Source of the DNA: an uncultured Chlorobiaceae bacterium | Lineage (GTDB): Bacteria; Bacteroidota; Chlorobiia; Chlorobiales; Chlorobiaceae | Reading direction: 5' to 3' | Assembly: GCA_903851385.1 (NCBI GenBank) | Contig: CAINOC010000037.1 | Coordinates: forward strand, 1 to 53,764 | DNA: 53,764 nt | Part shown: piece by piece, positions 40,912 to 49,964 of the stretch | How the letters are laid out: each line of letters begins with the position of its first letter | Position numbering within the stretch: position 1 is the first letter of the stretch | The notes under the pieces: generated by a model | The model's input: the letters and a program-made list of their open reading frames with translations, nothing else | What the model was told of the DNA's origin: nothing | The model's database searches: none | Program-made: the position numbers and the translations under genes

Positions 40912-41382
40912 TTACAGTATAAACTCAAGATCACACCCTGACGCTTCCGATTCCTCGACAAACTGTTTGAGCCTGGCGATAAAAGCAAGAAATTTTGCAG
41001 GATCAATCTCACGGAGGTAAGCTACCCGCAATGGTTGATCATGCCAGCCAAGCAGAATTGTTTCCTTCTTTTCCGGGTTGATTGTCGTCGTGCATTCATC
41101 AAGAATCCTGTTCATTGATGCAAGGCTACTGTTATGAAGAAAGGCTTCGTCCCAGCTGTCAAGTCCATTGTTGCTTTCAGACAGGAATGGCAGTTTGTTT
41201 AATGCCTCTGCTATTCCATAATAAAAAAACGCGGCATAGTCGTGGCCGTCCATTGCAAGGGAGCTGTATGTTGTATAGGTTTTGTCATGAAGCTTTACCC
41301 TGTTTACCTTTCCGGTCCGGTAAATGGATAATTCACGATGTTCGGGATTGCTGTCGTTGATAATGATGTGCTGAACGTTCAT
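40912..41382 (-). CDS. Protein of unknown function
   Basis: This 156-residue frame (MNVQHIIINDSNPEHRELS at the start) is not recognised. It is free of signal peptides and membrane segments. Blocks such as DGHDYAAFFYYGIAEAL and KFLAFIARLKQFVEESEASGC give an alpha/beta appearance, and the ending LEFIL is hydrophobic. It converges on the cobyrinate synthase gene with a 16-base gap. The frame is long, has a plausible ATG, and codon use like its neighbours, which favours a real gene. Confidence 0.6.
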   Translation of the reverse strand: MNVQHIIINDSNPEHRELSIYRTGKVNRVKLHDKTYTTYSSLAMDGHDYAAFFYYGIAEALNKLPFLSESNNGLDSWDEAFLHNSSLASMNRILDECTTTINPEKKETILLGWHDQPLRVAYLREIDPAKFLAFIARLKQFVEESEASGCDLEFIL

Positions 41383-41545
41383 AGCTTAGTCAGGATAGGG
41401 AGAACCTTTAACAGCTCAAAAGAGTTTACTGATTTATGGAATTGGGTTTATAAGTAGCTATCTTTACTAATAAATTATTTTTACGCACTCTTTTTACTGA
41501 GTGAATTATAAGGGTATTCACAACAATTATATCGATACATAAATA

Positions 41546-44092
41546 ATGGAAGGCAATTTTTCAAATAGAGTACAGGATGTCATTCGGCTCAGCCGTGAAG
41601 AAGCTCTTCGGTTAGGTCATGACTATATCGGAACTGAGCATCTTCTTCTTGGTCTTATAAAGGAAGGTGAAGGTATAGGTGCCAGAATATTGAAGAATCT
41701 CAAGATAGATTTATTCAGCCTCAAACAGAAAATTGAGGAAAGTACCCATCCCAAGGTTCCGGCAACCCAGATGGGCAATGTCCCTCTGACGAAGCAGGCC
41801 GAGAAGGTACTGAAAATTACCTATCTCGAAGCGAAAATTTGCAAGTCAAGCGTTATTGGAACCGAGCATCTTCTGCTTTCGATCATGAAAGGTGATGATA
41901 ATATTGCCGCTCAGATTCTCGAACAGTTTGGCGTGACCTACGATCTTGTCAGGGATGAACTGATAAACATCACAAGCAGCAAGAGTGAGTCGGACGAGCC
42001 TCCAATGGAGGGATCATTTTCGTCGGGAGGTGCAGAACGGCAGCAGAAAAAACCGGATCCGAGAAAAGGCGAGAGAACCAAAACCCCTGTACTCGACAAT
42101 TTTGGTCGCGATCTTACCCGCCTTGCCCTTGAAGACAAGCTCGATCCGATCATCGGACGCGAAAAGGAGATCGAACGTGTGGCCCAGGTTTTGAGCCGCC
42201 GTAAAAAGAACAATCCAGTGCTGATTGGAGAGCCGGGAGTCGGAAAGACTGCCATCGCCGAAGGTCTTGCCCTCAAGATAGTCCAGCGGAAGGTATCCAG
42301 AGTACTCTACGACAAAAGGGTTGTTGCCCTTGACCTGGCAGCGCTTGTTGCCGGTACCAAATACCGGGGACAGTTCGAGGAGAGGATGAAAGCCCTCATG
42401 AACGAGCTTGAGCGGTCACGCGATGTGATTTTGTTTATTGATGAACTGCATACCATTGTTGGAGCTGGCGGTGCTTCGGGTTCGCTCGACGCAAGCAATA
42501 TCTTTAAGCCTGCTCTTGCCCGTGGCGAGCTGCAGTGTATCGGAGCAACCACACTTGACGAATACCGACAGTTTATTGAAAAAGACGGGGCCCTTGACCG
42601 CCGGTTCCAGAAAATCATGGTCGAGCCTACTTCTGTTGATGAGACCATCCAGATTCTCAACAATATCAAGTCGAAGTATGAGGCACATCATCATGTGAAC
42701 TATTCCGAAGACGCTATTGAAAAAGCCGTAAAGCTTTCCGAACGCTATATCACCGATCGCTTTCTTCCTGATAAGGCCATTGACGTTATGGACGAGGCGG
42801 GTGCCAGGGTTCATTTAAGCAATATTCATGTACCGAAGGAGATTCTTGAGCTTGAAAAATCCATTGAGGAGGTCAAAGCCGAGAAGAATCAGGTCGTGAA
42901 AATGCAGAATTTCGAGGAAGCTGCAAGGCTCCGCGACAAGGAGAAAAACCTTCTTGATGCCCTTGATCATGCAAAACAGGAGTGGGAAGACCGTGCATCC
43001 GAAAGTGTTTACGATGTTACCGAGGCTGATATAACCTCTGTTATCGCCATGATGACCGGTATTCCGGTAGCGAGGGTTGCCCAGTCTGAATCGAAAAGGC
43101 TGCTCACTATGGAAGCTGACCTTACAAAAGAGGTGATCGGTCAGGATGAGGCAATTAAAAAGATTACCAAGGCCATACAGCGTACCCGTGCAGGGTTGAA
43201 AGATCCTTCGCGTCCTATTGGATCTTTTATTTTTCTCGGTCCTACCGGTGTCGGTAAAACCGAGCTGGCCAAGGCCTTGACCCGCTATATTTTTGATACC
43301 GAGGATGCTTTGATCAGAGCTGATATGAGCGAGTATATGGAGAAGTTTTCCGTTAGTCGTCTTGTTGGAGCTCCTCCAGGATATGTCGGTTACGAAGAGG
43401 GTGGTCAGCTTACGGAAAAAGTCCGCCGCAAACCATATTCAGTCGTTCTTATCGATGAGATTGAAAAAGCGCATCCCGATGTGTTCAACATTCTGCTGCA
43501 GGTGCTTGATGAGGGGATTTTGACTGATGGAATGGGACGAAAGGTTGATTTTCGCAACACCATTATCATTATGACCTCGAATATCGGTGCGAAAGATATC
43601 AAGAGTTTCGGTGCAGGATCAGGCATGGGCTTTACAGCTCCAGATGATTCGACAGGGAACTACAAGGCCATGAAATCAACAATCGAGGATGCCCTTAAGC
43701 GGGTGTTCAATCCAGAGTTTCTGAATCGTATCGATGATATTATCGTTTTTCACCCGCTCGAAAAACAGCATATTTTCAAAATTATCGATATTACTGCCGG
43801 CAAGCTCTTCAAGAGGCTGCATGAAATGGGCATTGAGGTTGAAATTGATGACAAAGCCAAGGAGTTCCTTGTCGATAAGGGATACGACCAGAAATATGGT
43901 GCACGTCCACTGAAAAGGGCTCTGCAGAAATATGTGGAAGATCCTCTTGCCGAAGAGATGCTGAAAGGACGGTTTTCAGAAGGCAGCACAATTCGGATTG
44001 CCTTTGACGAAAAGGAGAATGAACTCCGTTTTCTTGATGGAGCAGCTCCCGCAAAAAATGGCAAGCGAGAGGAAAAGCTTGATACTGAATAA
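41546..44092 (+). CDS. clpC: ATP-dependent Clp protease ATP-binding subunit ClpC
   Basis: ClpC is an AAA+ unfoldase that feeds proteins to ClpP. The 848-residue protein has two Clp-N repeats (about residues 1-145; [13 protein letters not shown] and [11 protein letters not shown]), AAA module 1 with Walker A GEPGVGKT (about residue 227), the UVR/middle domain ([14 protein letters not shown]), AAA module 2 with Walker A GPTGVGKT (about residue 565), and the C-terminal D2-small domain. The UVR domain separates ClpC from ClpA and ClpB. No ClpP gene or McsAB gene is in the window. Confidence 0.96.
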   Translation: MEGNFSNRVQDVIRLSREEALRLGHDYIGTEHLLLGLIKEGEGIGARILKNLKIDLFSLKQKIEESTHPKVPATQMGNVPLTKQAEKVLKITYLEAKICKSSVIGTEHLLLSIMKGDDNIAAQILEQFGVTYDLVRDELINITSSKSESDEPPMEGSFSSGGAERQQKKPDPRKGERTKTPVLDNFGRDLTRLALEDKLDPIIGREKEIERVAQVLSRRKKNNPVLIGEPGVGKTAIAEGLALKIVQRKVSRVLYDKRVVALDLAALVAGTKYRGQFEERMKALMNELERSRDVILFIDELHTIVGAGGASGSLDASNIFKPALARGELQCIGATTLDEYRQFIEKDGALDRRFQKIMVEPTSVDETIQILNNIKSKYEAHHHVNYSEDAIEKAVKLSERYITDRFLPDKAIDVMDEAGARVHLSNIHVPKEILELEKSIEEVKAEKNQVVKMQNFEEAARLRDKEKNLLDALDHAKQEWEDRASESVYDVTEADITSVIAMMTGIPVARVAQSESKRLLTMEADLTKEVIGQDEAIKKITKAIQRTRAGLKDPSRPIGSFIFLGPTGVGKTELAKALTRYIFDTEDALIRADMSEYMEKFSVSRLVGAPPGYVGYEEGGQLTEKVRRKPYSVVLIDEIEKAHPDVFNILLQVLDEGILTDGMGRKVDFRNTIIIMTSNIGAKDIKSFGAGSGMGFTAPDDSTGNYKAMKSTIEDALKRVFNPEFLNRIDDIIVFHPLEKQHIFKIIDITAGKLFKRLHEMGIEVEIDDKAKEFLVDKGYDQKYGARPLKRALQKYVEDPLAEEMLKGRFSEGSTIRIAFDEKENELRFLDGAAPAKNGKREEKLDTE

Positions 44093-44098
44093 CGCAAT

Positions 44099-44127
44099 AA
44101 AAAACCCCCGGTTTCCGGGGGTTTTTT
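44099..44127. terminator. Bidirectional terminator between clpC and trpB2
   Basis: AAAAAACCCCCGG pairs with CCGGGGGTTTTTT around TTT. It is a textbook intrinsic terminator on both strands, serving clpC and the converging trpB-like gene. Confidence 0.93.
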
Positions 44128-44136
44128 ATTATGGAG

Positions 44137-45507
44137 CTACTGCGGAGGTAGTGGATGGTCTTTCACTGCTGAAAGAGAGTGCTGCAGAAGCTCTTCGGGC
44201 AGCGGGTAATCATGAAGCTTCCCCGACATGAAGGCATCATAGCCCTGAAGATCCATCAGGCCATGGCCCGACCAGTTCATGAGAATCACCTTCTCTTTTC
44301 CTTCCTCTTTTGCCTGTTTGGCTTCACGAATAGTCTGTGCAATAGCATGTGATGTTTCTGGCGCGGGGATGAATCCTTCGGTATGAGCGAAGAGCAGGGC
44401 CGCCTCATAACACTCCGTCTGTCCAATAGCTGTTGCATCAATCAGACCGAGCTGCTTTACATGGCTTACCAGCGGGGCCATGCCGTGATAGCGCAATCCC
44501 CCGGCATGAATAGCTGGCGGAATAAAGCCATGACCAAGGCTGTGCATTGGAAGCAGGGGGGTCATTTTTGCAACATCCCCGTTATCGTAAATATAGGGAC
44601 CCCTGGTGAGCGTCGGGCACGCTTCAGGCTCTGTTGCAATGACCTGAACTTCGCGTCCATGAATTTTATCACAGATAAAGGGAAAACTGATGCCTGCAAA
44701 GTTTGAACCTCCGCCCGCACAACCGATCACGATATCAGGATAGAGACCTACTTTTTCAAGTTGTTTGCGAGCCTCCAGACCGATAATGGTCTGGTGCAGC
44801 ATCACGTGGTTCAAAACGCTGCCGAGCGCATAACGTGTATCATCGCGCTCTACAGCTTGTTCAATAGCTTCACTGATCGCTATTGCAAGGCTTCCCGGAG
44901 TATCAGGCATTTCAGCGAGAATCTTGCGTCCTATTGCGGTTTGATCGCTTGGGCTTGCAATGCAGTCGGCTCCCCAGGTTTTCATCATGATTTTGCGGAA
45001 CGGCTTCTGGTCGAAGCTGATACGCACCATAAAGACCTTGCAGTCAATACCGATAAGCTTGCAGCTCATGGCAAGTGCGCTTCCCCACTGGCCGGCACCG
45101 GTTTCAGTAATGAGATGTTTTATGCCAAACTGCTTGTTGTACCAGGCCTGGGCAACAGCGGTATTGGGTTTGTGGCTTCCTGCCGGAGAGACTCCTTCGT
45201 TTTTGTAGAAGATCTTTGCCGGAGTTTGCAGTGCAGCTTCAAGCCTTCTTGCCCTGTAGAGCGGTGACGGTCTCCATAGTTTCAGAATAGCCTGTATCTC
45301 CTGGGGGATATCGATCCACCGCTCAGTACTGACTTCCTGCTCGATTAAGTTCATCGGAAAAACTTTTGCAAGAGCATCCGGTCCGACAGGATTACCGTCT
45401 GGACCTAAAGGAGGCGGAAGCGGCGTGGGCAGATCAGCCTGAATGTTATACCATTGACGGGGCATTTCGTCTTCAGTCAGCAGGATCTTCGTGAATTCAG
45501 AACTCAT
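44137..45507 (-). CDS. trpB2: Tryptophan synthase beta subunit-like protein (TrpB2 type)
   Basis: TrpB-type enzymes use pyridoxal phosphate to join indole and serine. The sequence has the PLP lysine in [14 protein letters not shown] (the active Lys), the glycine-rich phosphate loop [10 protein letters not shown] and [16 protein letters not shown]. The pattern and length (456 residues from ATG 45507) fit the TrpB2 class, which differs from the canonical TrpB; an ordinary trpB may exist elsewhere. A longer frame to 45546 has no better start signal. The role, indole salvage or main synthesis, is not determined. Confidence 0.88.
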   Translation of the reverse strand: MSSEFTKILLTEDEMPRQWYNIQADLPTPLPPPLGPDGNPVGPDALAKVFPMNLIEQEVSTERWIDIPQEIQAILKLWRPSPLYRARRLEAALQTPAKIFYKNEGVSPAGSHKPNTAVAQAWYNKQFGIKHLITETGAGQWGSALAMSCKLIGIDCKVFMVRISFDQKPFRKIMMKTWGADCIASPSDQTAIGRKILAEMPDTPGSLAIAISEAIEQAVERDDTRYALGSVLNHVMLHQTIIGLEARKQLEKVGLYPDIVIGCAGGGSNFAGISFPFICDKIHGREVQVIATEPEACPTLTRGPYIYDNGDVAKMTPLLPMHSLGHGFIPPAIHAGGLRYHGMAPLVSHVKQLGLIDATAIGQTECYEAALLFAHTEGFIPAPETSHAIAQTIREAKQAKEEGKEKVILMNWSGHGLMDLQGYDAFMSGKLHDYPLPEELLQHSLSAVKDHPLPPQ

Positions 45508-45602
45508 GATGGAGATGATTTGTTGTTCTTGTAATAAGCAGGTCAAAAAGTGGAGATTGTTGCGATATTACTTTATATGTCAATTTAGAACGAGGTGTTT
45601 TG

Positions 45603-45845
45603 TCAGGTGTTTTCTTTTATTGCGTCACTATACACTGTATCCGGGCATATATCTTGCTCATGGGGCCAGACCACCGTTCCATGTAAAACCTGTACTTTTT
45701 TGAAATAATTTTTATCCTGCAGTTCCTTGAATACCCCAAAGTTCAACAATCCTGCGCAGTCATAAAACCCTCGCTCTCCATTAGTAAAAAGCAGCTTAAG
45801 TTTATAGTCATCGGTTGGAATAACTTCCAAAATACGTGGATTCAT
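45603..45845 (-). CDS. DUF2442 protein
   Basis: This 80-residue protein matches the DUF2442 pattern: MNPRILEVIPTDDYKLKLLF, a central FYDCAGLLNFGVFKEL, and the ending GTVVWPHEQDICPDTVY. Family members are small and often sit beside DUF4160 genes, in what may be toxin-antitoxin-like pairs; that role is inferred from linkage. Its ribosome binding site, GAGG, lies inside the last codons of the DUF4160 gene (AGGTAAGCT before the ATG), so the two are translationally coupled. Confidence 0.8.
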   Translation of the reverse strand: MNPRILEVIPTDDYKLKLLFTNGERGFYDCAGLLNFGVFKELQDKNYFKKVQVLHGTVVWPHEQDICPDTVYSDAIKENT

Positions 45846-45848
45846 AGC

Positions 45849-46118
45849 TTACCTCAGTGGATCAATCTTATAAGGTTGCTGGCCAGATACTGTAAGATCC
45901 CAATCCGCGCAAAGTTCATCTTTGTGCAACTCAACCCATGCTTGAAGAAGTTTCATTTTTGATTGAGGAATATGACCTTCAAGTACCTCACCATTCGGGA
46001 TTTCGACAATCACTTCCATTCCTTGATATACAACGTGGATATGAGGCTTTTTGTGCTGTTTATTATCATTGAAGTACATGTAAATGATGATCCCGTAAAA
46101 CATCGATATTGAAGGCAT
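45849..46118 (-). CDS. DUF4160 protein
   Basis: This 89-residue protein has the DUF4160 signature: a short N-terminal strand pair, KKPHIHVVYQGMEVIVEI (about residues 23-40), and a following LLQAWVELHKDEL region. Its function is unknown. It precedes the DUF2442 gene with a 3-base gap. A perfect inverted repeat lies 34-63 bases upstream of its start and could act as an operator. Confidence 0.8.
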   Translation of the reverse strand: MPSISMFYGIIIYMYFNDNKQHKKPHIHVVYQGMEVIVEIPNGEVLEGHIPQSKMKLLQAWVELHKDELCADWDLTVSGQQPYKIDPLR

Positions 46119-46151
46119 AATAGACTTTAATAGTTGAAATGGCTACGGCGT

Positions 46152-46181
46152 CATGTTAAAGTAATCTCTTGCTTTAACATG
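46152..46181. promoter_or_regulatory. Perfect inverted repeat upstream of the DUF4160/DUF2442 pair
   Basis: CATGTTAAAG (46152-46161) and CTTTAACATG (46172-46181) form a perfect 10-base inverted repeat with a 10-base spacer. It lies between the DUF4160 start and the tRNA-Leu. No T-run follows it on either strand, so it looks more like a protein-binding operator than a terminator. Confidence 0.5.
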
Positions 46182-46245
46182 AACATTACAAAACCAAGAT
46201 CGAAAAAGCAATATCGAAGGAAAATGAAAAGGAGAAAAAAAGAAG

Positions 46246-46334
46246 TGGTGCCGAAGACGGGAATCGAACCCGTACGTCCATTGCTGAACACAGGATTTTA
46301 AGTCCTGGGCGTCTACCAGTTCCGCCACTTCGGC
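46246..46334 (-). tRNA. tRNA-Leu (anticodon TAA)
   Basis: The minus strand folds into a class II tRNA: acceptor GCCGAAG with CTTCGGC, anticodon stem CAGGA/TCCTG around CTTAAAA (anticodon TAA), a long variable arm, and a T-arm ACGGG/CCCGT with TTCGATT. The CCA end (46246-46248) is encoded, unlike the tRNA-Pro. Confidence 0.97.
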
Positions 46335-46436
46335 CTGCTATCACATTATACAGGACGAGCAATTTACTATCTTCAAAGTGTTTCCCAAAAAATAAATGGT
46401 AGTTGCCCAACCCTTTTTTCCCTGTAATGCAAAGGG

Positions 46437-47504
46437 TCAGGAGCTGAAATGATCAAATCCCTTAACTGTTTTGAGATCAATGGTCATACCATAAATATCA
46501 CTCAAGAGCAGGCCCTCTTCCTTATCGGTTGTTTCCCCGATGACTGCTATATCCTTATTATCTGCAATTGCCTCATACTTCTCTTTCGAAATCGTAAACA
46601 GCAGCTGATAGTCTTCACCACCCGTCAAAGCCCAAGTAAGAGCATCTTCCTGAAGCTCATCGGCAATGCGGCGAGTGCCCGGATGGATAGGAATACGGCT
46701 CTCATGAATCAGGGCTCCGGTATTTGAACTGTTGCAGATATGCTGGAGGTCCGAACTGAGCCCGTCGGAAATATCGATCATCGAAGAGGGATGGATATTT
46801 TTCGAGTGCAATAACCTTACGATATCGAGGCGTGCTATAGGAGATAACTGGTTTTGTATGGCATTACTATACTCTTTAAGGTCTGCCATGGTGCTTTTAG
46901 TATAAGGCTCGTTGTTTTCGATATGCTCCAGCATGATCTCCTTTTCACGCATAAGCAGTTTGAGCCCTGCAGCGGCGCCACCAAGGGTCCCGGAAACACA
47001 GATAAGTTCTCCAGGTTTGGCGCCACTTCGATGGGTTATCTGCTCAGCAGAAACCTCACCGATCATGGAGACTGAAATAACGAGTCCCGAACGGGATGAA
47101 GAGGTATCCCCTCCAGCGATACCGAGCCCGTATTCCTTTGCAGCATAGGCCATCCCCTCGTAAAGCGCTTCAATCATTTCAACTGAAAAGGATGCAGGGA
47201 CAGCAATCGAAATCAGAGCATAGCGCGCAATGGCATTCATGGCGCAGATATCAGAGACATTGACACTGATCGATTTGCTTCCAAGAAGTTTTAAAGGTGT
47301 TGTCAAGAGATCGAAGTGTATCTGCTCGACAAGCATATCGGTTGTCGCTACCTGCAAAAGCCCTGAGGAAGGCTGATAGACAGCACAGTCGTCCCCGATT
47401 CCTGTGATCAGGTTCTGAACGGTATGAAGGGTTGGTTCAACGATAGTAGCGATTTTGTCGATCAGTCCGAATTCACCAATTCCCGAGATAGCTTTATATG
47501 CCAT
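46437..47504 (-). CDS. thiL: Thiamine-monophosphate kinase
   Basis: ThiL phosphorylates thiamine monophosphate to the active diphosphate. The 355-residue protein (ATG 47504) starts MAYKAISGIGEFGLIDKI, and has GIGDDCAVYQ (about residues 36-45), the conserved GGDTSSSRSG (about 131-140), the SDGLSSDLQHI block and TGGEDYQLLFT. These are hallmarks of the AIR synthase/ThiL fold. A GTG at 47528 would extend it by 8 residues. It is divergent from ftsY across a 110-base spacer. Confidence 0.94.
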   Translation of the reverse strand: MAYKAISGIGEFGLIDKIATIVEPTLHTVQNLITGIGDDCAVYQPSSGLLQVATTDMLVEQIHFDLLTTPLKLLGSKSISVNVSDICAMNAIARYALISIAVPASFSVEMIEALYEGMAYAAKEYGLGIAGGDTSSSRSGLVISVSMIGEVSAEQITHRSGAKPGELICVSGTLGGAAAGLKLLMREKEIMLEHIENNEPYTKSTMADLKEYSNAIQNQLSPIARLDIVRLLHSKNIHPSSMIDISDGLSSDLQHICNSSNTGALIHESRIPIHPGTRRIADELQEDALTWALTGGEDYQLLFTISKEKYEAIADNKDIAVIGETTDKEEGLLLSDIYGMTIDLKTVKGFDHFSS

Positions 47505-47614
47505 ATTTTTGCGTAAATTAAATTTCACCCTGAACTATTTCTGGCGTGCTTCTCTATCAGTCACGCTGACGGGTTTTCAATATTTCAATAACCAGATGGT
47601 AATATCTCCTTTTT

Positions 47615-48559
47615 ATGGGTTTTTTTGACAAGTTCAAATTATCAAGGCTTAAGGAAGGACTCGGAAAAACCCGGGATACGCTTCGGGAAAAACTTTCCGT
47701 TATAACGCAGGGAAAGACAGAGATAGACGACGAGTTTCTTGAAGAACTTGAAACTATTCTTGTTGCAGCCGATGTCGGTGTTGAAACCACGCTCGGGATT
47801 GTGGATACAATAACAGAGCGGGCAAAAAAGGAGACCTACCGGTCGGAAGCAGAGCTGAACGGCATGCTCATGGAGGAGATTCAGCAGATGCTCAGTGAAA
47901 CAGGAGAGGCGCACCCGCTGGATTTTGAGGCAGTGCTTCCAGCAAAACCCTATGTGATTTTAATTGTTGGAGTGAACGGTGCAGGCAAAACCACCAGCGT
48001 TGCCAAGCTCGCTCATAACTACGAAAAAGCCGGGAAAAAGGTAATTATAGCTGCGGCTGATACCTTCAGGGCTGCAGCCTATGAACAGTTGAAAATATGG
48101 GCTGACAGGGCAGGAGTGCCGCTTATCGGTCAAGGGCAGGGTGCTGATCCGGCATCTGTGGTCTACGATGCTGTCAGTGCTGCCGTATCCAGAAATGCCG
48201 ATGTGGTACTTATCGATACTGCCGGCCGTCTGCACAACAAAAGCCACCTGATGGAGGAGCTTGCCAAGATCATGCGGGTCGCTACAAAAAAGATTCCCGA
48301 AGCCCCCCATGAAGTGTTGCTTGTACTTGACGGCACTACCGGTCAGAATGCAGTGCTTCAAGCGAGGGAGTTTACACGGTTTGTCAAGGTTACCGGACTT
48401 GTCGTTACCAAACTTGATGGAACCGCCAAAGGCGGGATTGTGCTCTCCATTTCTCGTGAGCTTAATTTACCGGTCAAGTATATTGGTGTCGGCGAAAAAA
48501 TAGATGATCTGCAGCTTTTTGACAGAGCTGAGTTTGTGGAAGCACTTCTTGGACGATAG
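47615..48559 (+). CDS. ftsY: Signal recognition particle receptor FtsY
   Basis: FtsY is the membrane-associated GTPase that receives SRP-ribosome complexes. The 314-residue protein has a short N-terminal amphipathic start (MGFFDKFKLSRLKEGL), the helical N domain, and the G domain with GVNGAGKTTSVAKLA (P-loop near residue 117), DTFRAAAYEQL, DTAGRLHNKS and TKLDGTAKGG. The long acidic A domain of E. coli FtsY is missing, as in many bacteria. It ends 2 bases before the converging DUF123 gene, so the two transcripts are convergent with no spacer. Confidence 0.97.
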   Translation: MGFFDKFKLSRLKEGLGKTRDTLREKLSVITQGKTEIDDEFLEELETILVAADVGVETTLGIVDTITERAKKETYRSEAELNGMLMEEIQQMLSETGEAHPLDFEAVLPAKPYVILIVGVNGAGKTTSVAKLAHNYEKAGKKVIIAAADTFRAAAYEQLKIWADRAGVPLIGQGQGADPASVVYDAVSAAVSRNADVVLIDTAGRLHNKSHLMEELAKIMRVATKKIPEAPHEVLLVLDGTTGQNAVLQAREFTRFVKVTGLVVTKLDGTAKGGIVLSISRELNLPVKYIGVGEKIDDLQLFDRAEFVEALLGR

Positions 48560-48561
48560 GT

Positions 48562-49101
48562 CTATTGTTCTTCATGCGTTGCGGTCAATTTCGGAATGAA
48601 TTGCCCAAGCTCTTCAAGAATCCTTTGCTGATCGGTTATTCGGAGGATGTGGCTGCTGTTGCGGGTATCTTGGGCGCCAAGGCGCGGAGCAACGAGAGAG
48701 GTATCGCTGAGCGATGCGAGAAACTCCGATAAATGATGCTCCATTTTTTCAGGATGTCGCAAGATGACGATATGGGTTATTTCTGCCTCTCTATGCTCAA
48801 GAAGATAATCGATATGCCAGTGGAGCTTTTTTTTTGTGGCGCTGAAAGCGCAGTTTCGGGCGGCATCATTTTTGGAAAAAAGTTTTATTAACGCTGCCTG
48901 AATGTTATGCGGTTGCTTTCCACGGGAACGTGACGAATGGCGGATAAGTCGCCTTGCAAGAGGATCGCCTGTTCTGCCCAGTGCTGAGCCGATGTAGAGA
49001 TAGTTCCCTTCAGGAATTGAAAACTGTCTGGATTGCTGAAACCTGCCGAATGCAAGCTGAAAAGAGCTTGAAATCCTTATGAACAGGATATAGGAGCCCA
49101 T
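48562..49101 (-). CDS. DUF123/GIY-YIG domain protein
   Basis: The sequence starts with MGSYILFIRISS and has YLYIGSALG, a GIY-YIG-like core, followed by LARRLIRH and a His-rich region WHIDYLLEHREAEI, as in DUF123 proteins. These are small nuclease-like proteins of unknown role, sometimes joined to endonuclease III. The chosen ATG at 49101 gives 179 residues; ATG 49143 and a longer frame to 49260 are alternatives without clear ribosome sites. Whether the nuclease residues are active cannot be judged from reading. Confidence 0.75.
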   Translation of the reverse strand: MGSYILFIRISSSFQLAFGRFQQSRQFSIPEGNYLYIGSALGRTGDPLARRLIRHSSRSRGKQPHNIQAALIKLFSKNDAARNCAFSATKKKLHWHIDYLLEHREAEITHIVILRHPEKMEHHLSEFLASLSDTSLVAPRLGAQDTRNSSHILRITDQQRILEELGQFIPKLTATHEEQ

Positions 49102-49276
49102 AGTGTATTTACTGCCAAAAATGGTAAACTGTGAACCAGACATTGTTTTTTGTTGTTTTTGATGCAATATTATCGGGTCCGGAGGGGTAAGAGCAAATAC
49201 TCTCCTGGTTGCAGGAAAGATACTTATTAAGGAAGGGAAGTTTTCGATTGGTAACAGCACAAAGGGTGTGCTATTG

Positions 49277-49939
49277 ATGAAAAAACCGGAACAGCTTCTG
49301 GAGCTCAGGCGAAGGGAGATGGTTGCAAAGTTGAAACGGTACGGTATTGCAAACCGGCTCGTGCTTGATGCTTTTCTTGAGGTTCCTCGCCATCTTTTTT
49401 TTGATGCAGCGGCCCTGGAGTTTGCTTACAAGGATGCAGCCTATCCCATAGGATGGGGTCAGACCATCTCACAGCCCTATACGGCAGCCTTTATGACTAC
49501 CTTGCTTGTTGAACGTTGTTCTTCGGGAAAAGTGCTTGAAATTGGTACAGGATCGGGGTATCAGGCAGCAATTCTTGATGTTCTTGGTTATTCAGTCTTT
49601 ACTGTGGAAAGGGTTGTAGAACTTTATGAAAGGGCCGGGGCACTCTTTTCAACGCTTGGGCGGCATATTGACTGTCGCTTTGGAGACGGGAGTCTGGGAT
49701 GGATTGATGAGGCGCCTTTTGATGGTATGATGATAACTGCAGGAGCTCCAAAGGAGCCGGAGTCGCTTATGAACCAGCTTGCCTCAGACGGCTGTATGGT
49801 TCTTCCAATTGGTGACTCCAGTTCACAGCACATGACAGTTATCAGCAGATCGGGCAAGGATTTCAGGAAAGAGGTATTTCAGCAGTTTTCTTTTGTGCCG
49901 CTTGTCGGCAAGGAAGGGTGGCATGACACTGTTTTTTAA
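49277..49939 (+). CDS. pcm: Protein-L-isoaspartate O-methyltransferase
   Basis: Pcm uses SAM to methylate isoaspartyl residues in damaged proteins so they can be repaired. The protein shows VPRHLFFDAAALEFAYKD, the QTISQPYTAAFMT substrate loop, and the SAM motif VLEIGTGSGYQAAIL. GTG at 49268 is in frame, but AAAGGG lies 10 bases before ATG 49277, which is chosen (220 residues). It is 25 bases upstream of the PpiD-like gene on the same strand, suggesting a protein-maintenance operon. Confidence 0.93.
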   Translation: MKKPEQLLELRRREMVAKLKRYGIANRLVLDAFLEVPRHLFFDAAALEFAYKDAAYPIGWGQTISQPYTAAFMTTLLVERCSSGKVLEIGTGSGYQAAILDVLGYSVFTVERVVELYERAGALFSTLGRHIDCRFGDGSLGWIDEAPFDGMMITAGAPKEPESLMNQLASDGCMVLPIGDSSSQHMTVISRSGKDFRKEVFQQFSFVPLVGKEGWHDTVF

Positions 49940-49964
49940 CAACATATTAACGAAGGGATGATTT

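Noticed and set aside
41486-41503. CACTC/GAGTG palindrome upstream of clpC as a possible CtsR-type operator
   Set aside because: Only five-base arms and no match to the CtsR heptad repeat; chance is likely in an AT-rich spacer.
46143-46410. Open frames across the tRNA-Leu region on the minus strand
   Set aside because: They run through the tRNA and match no protein family.
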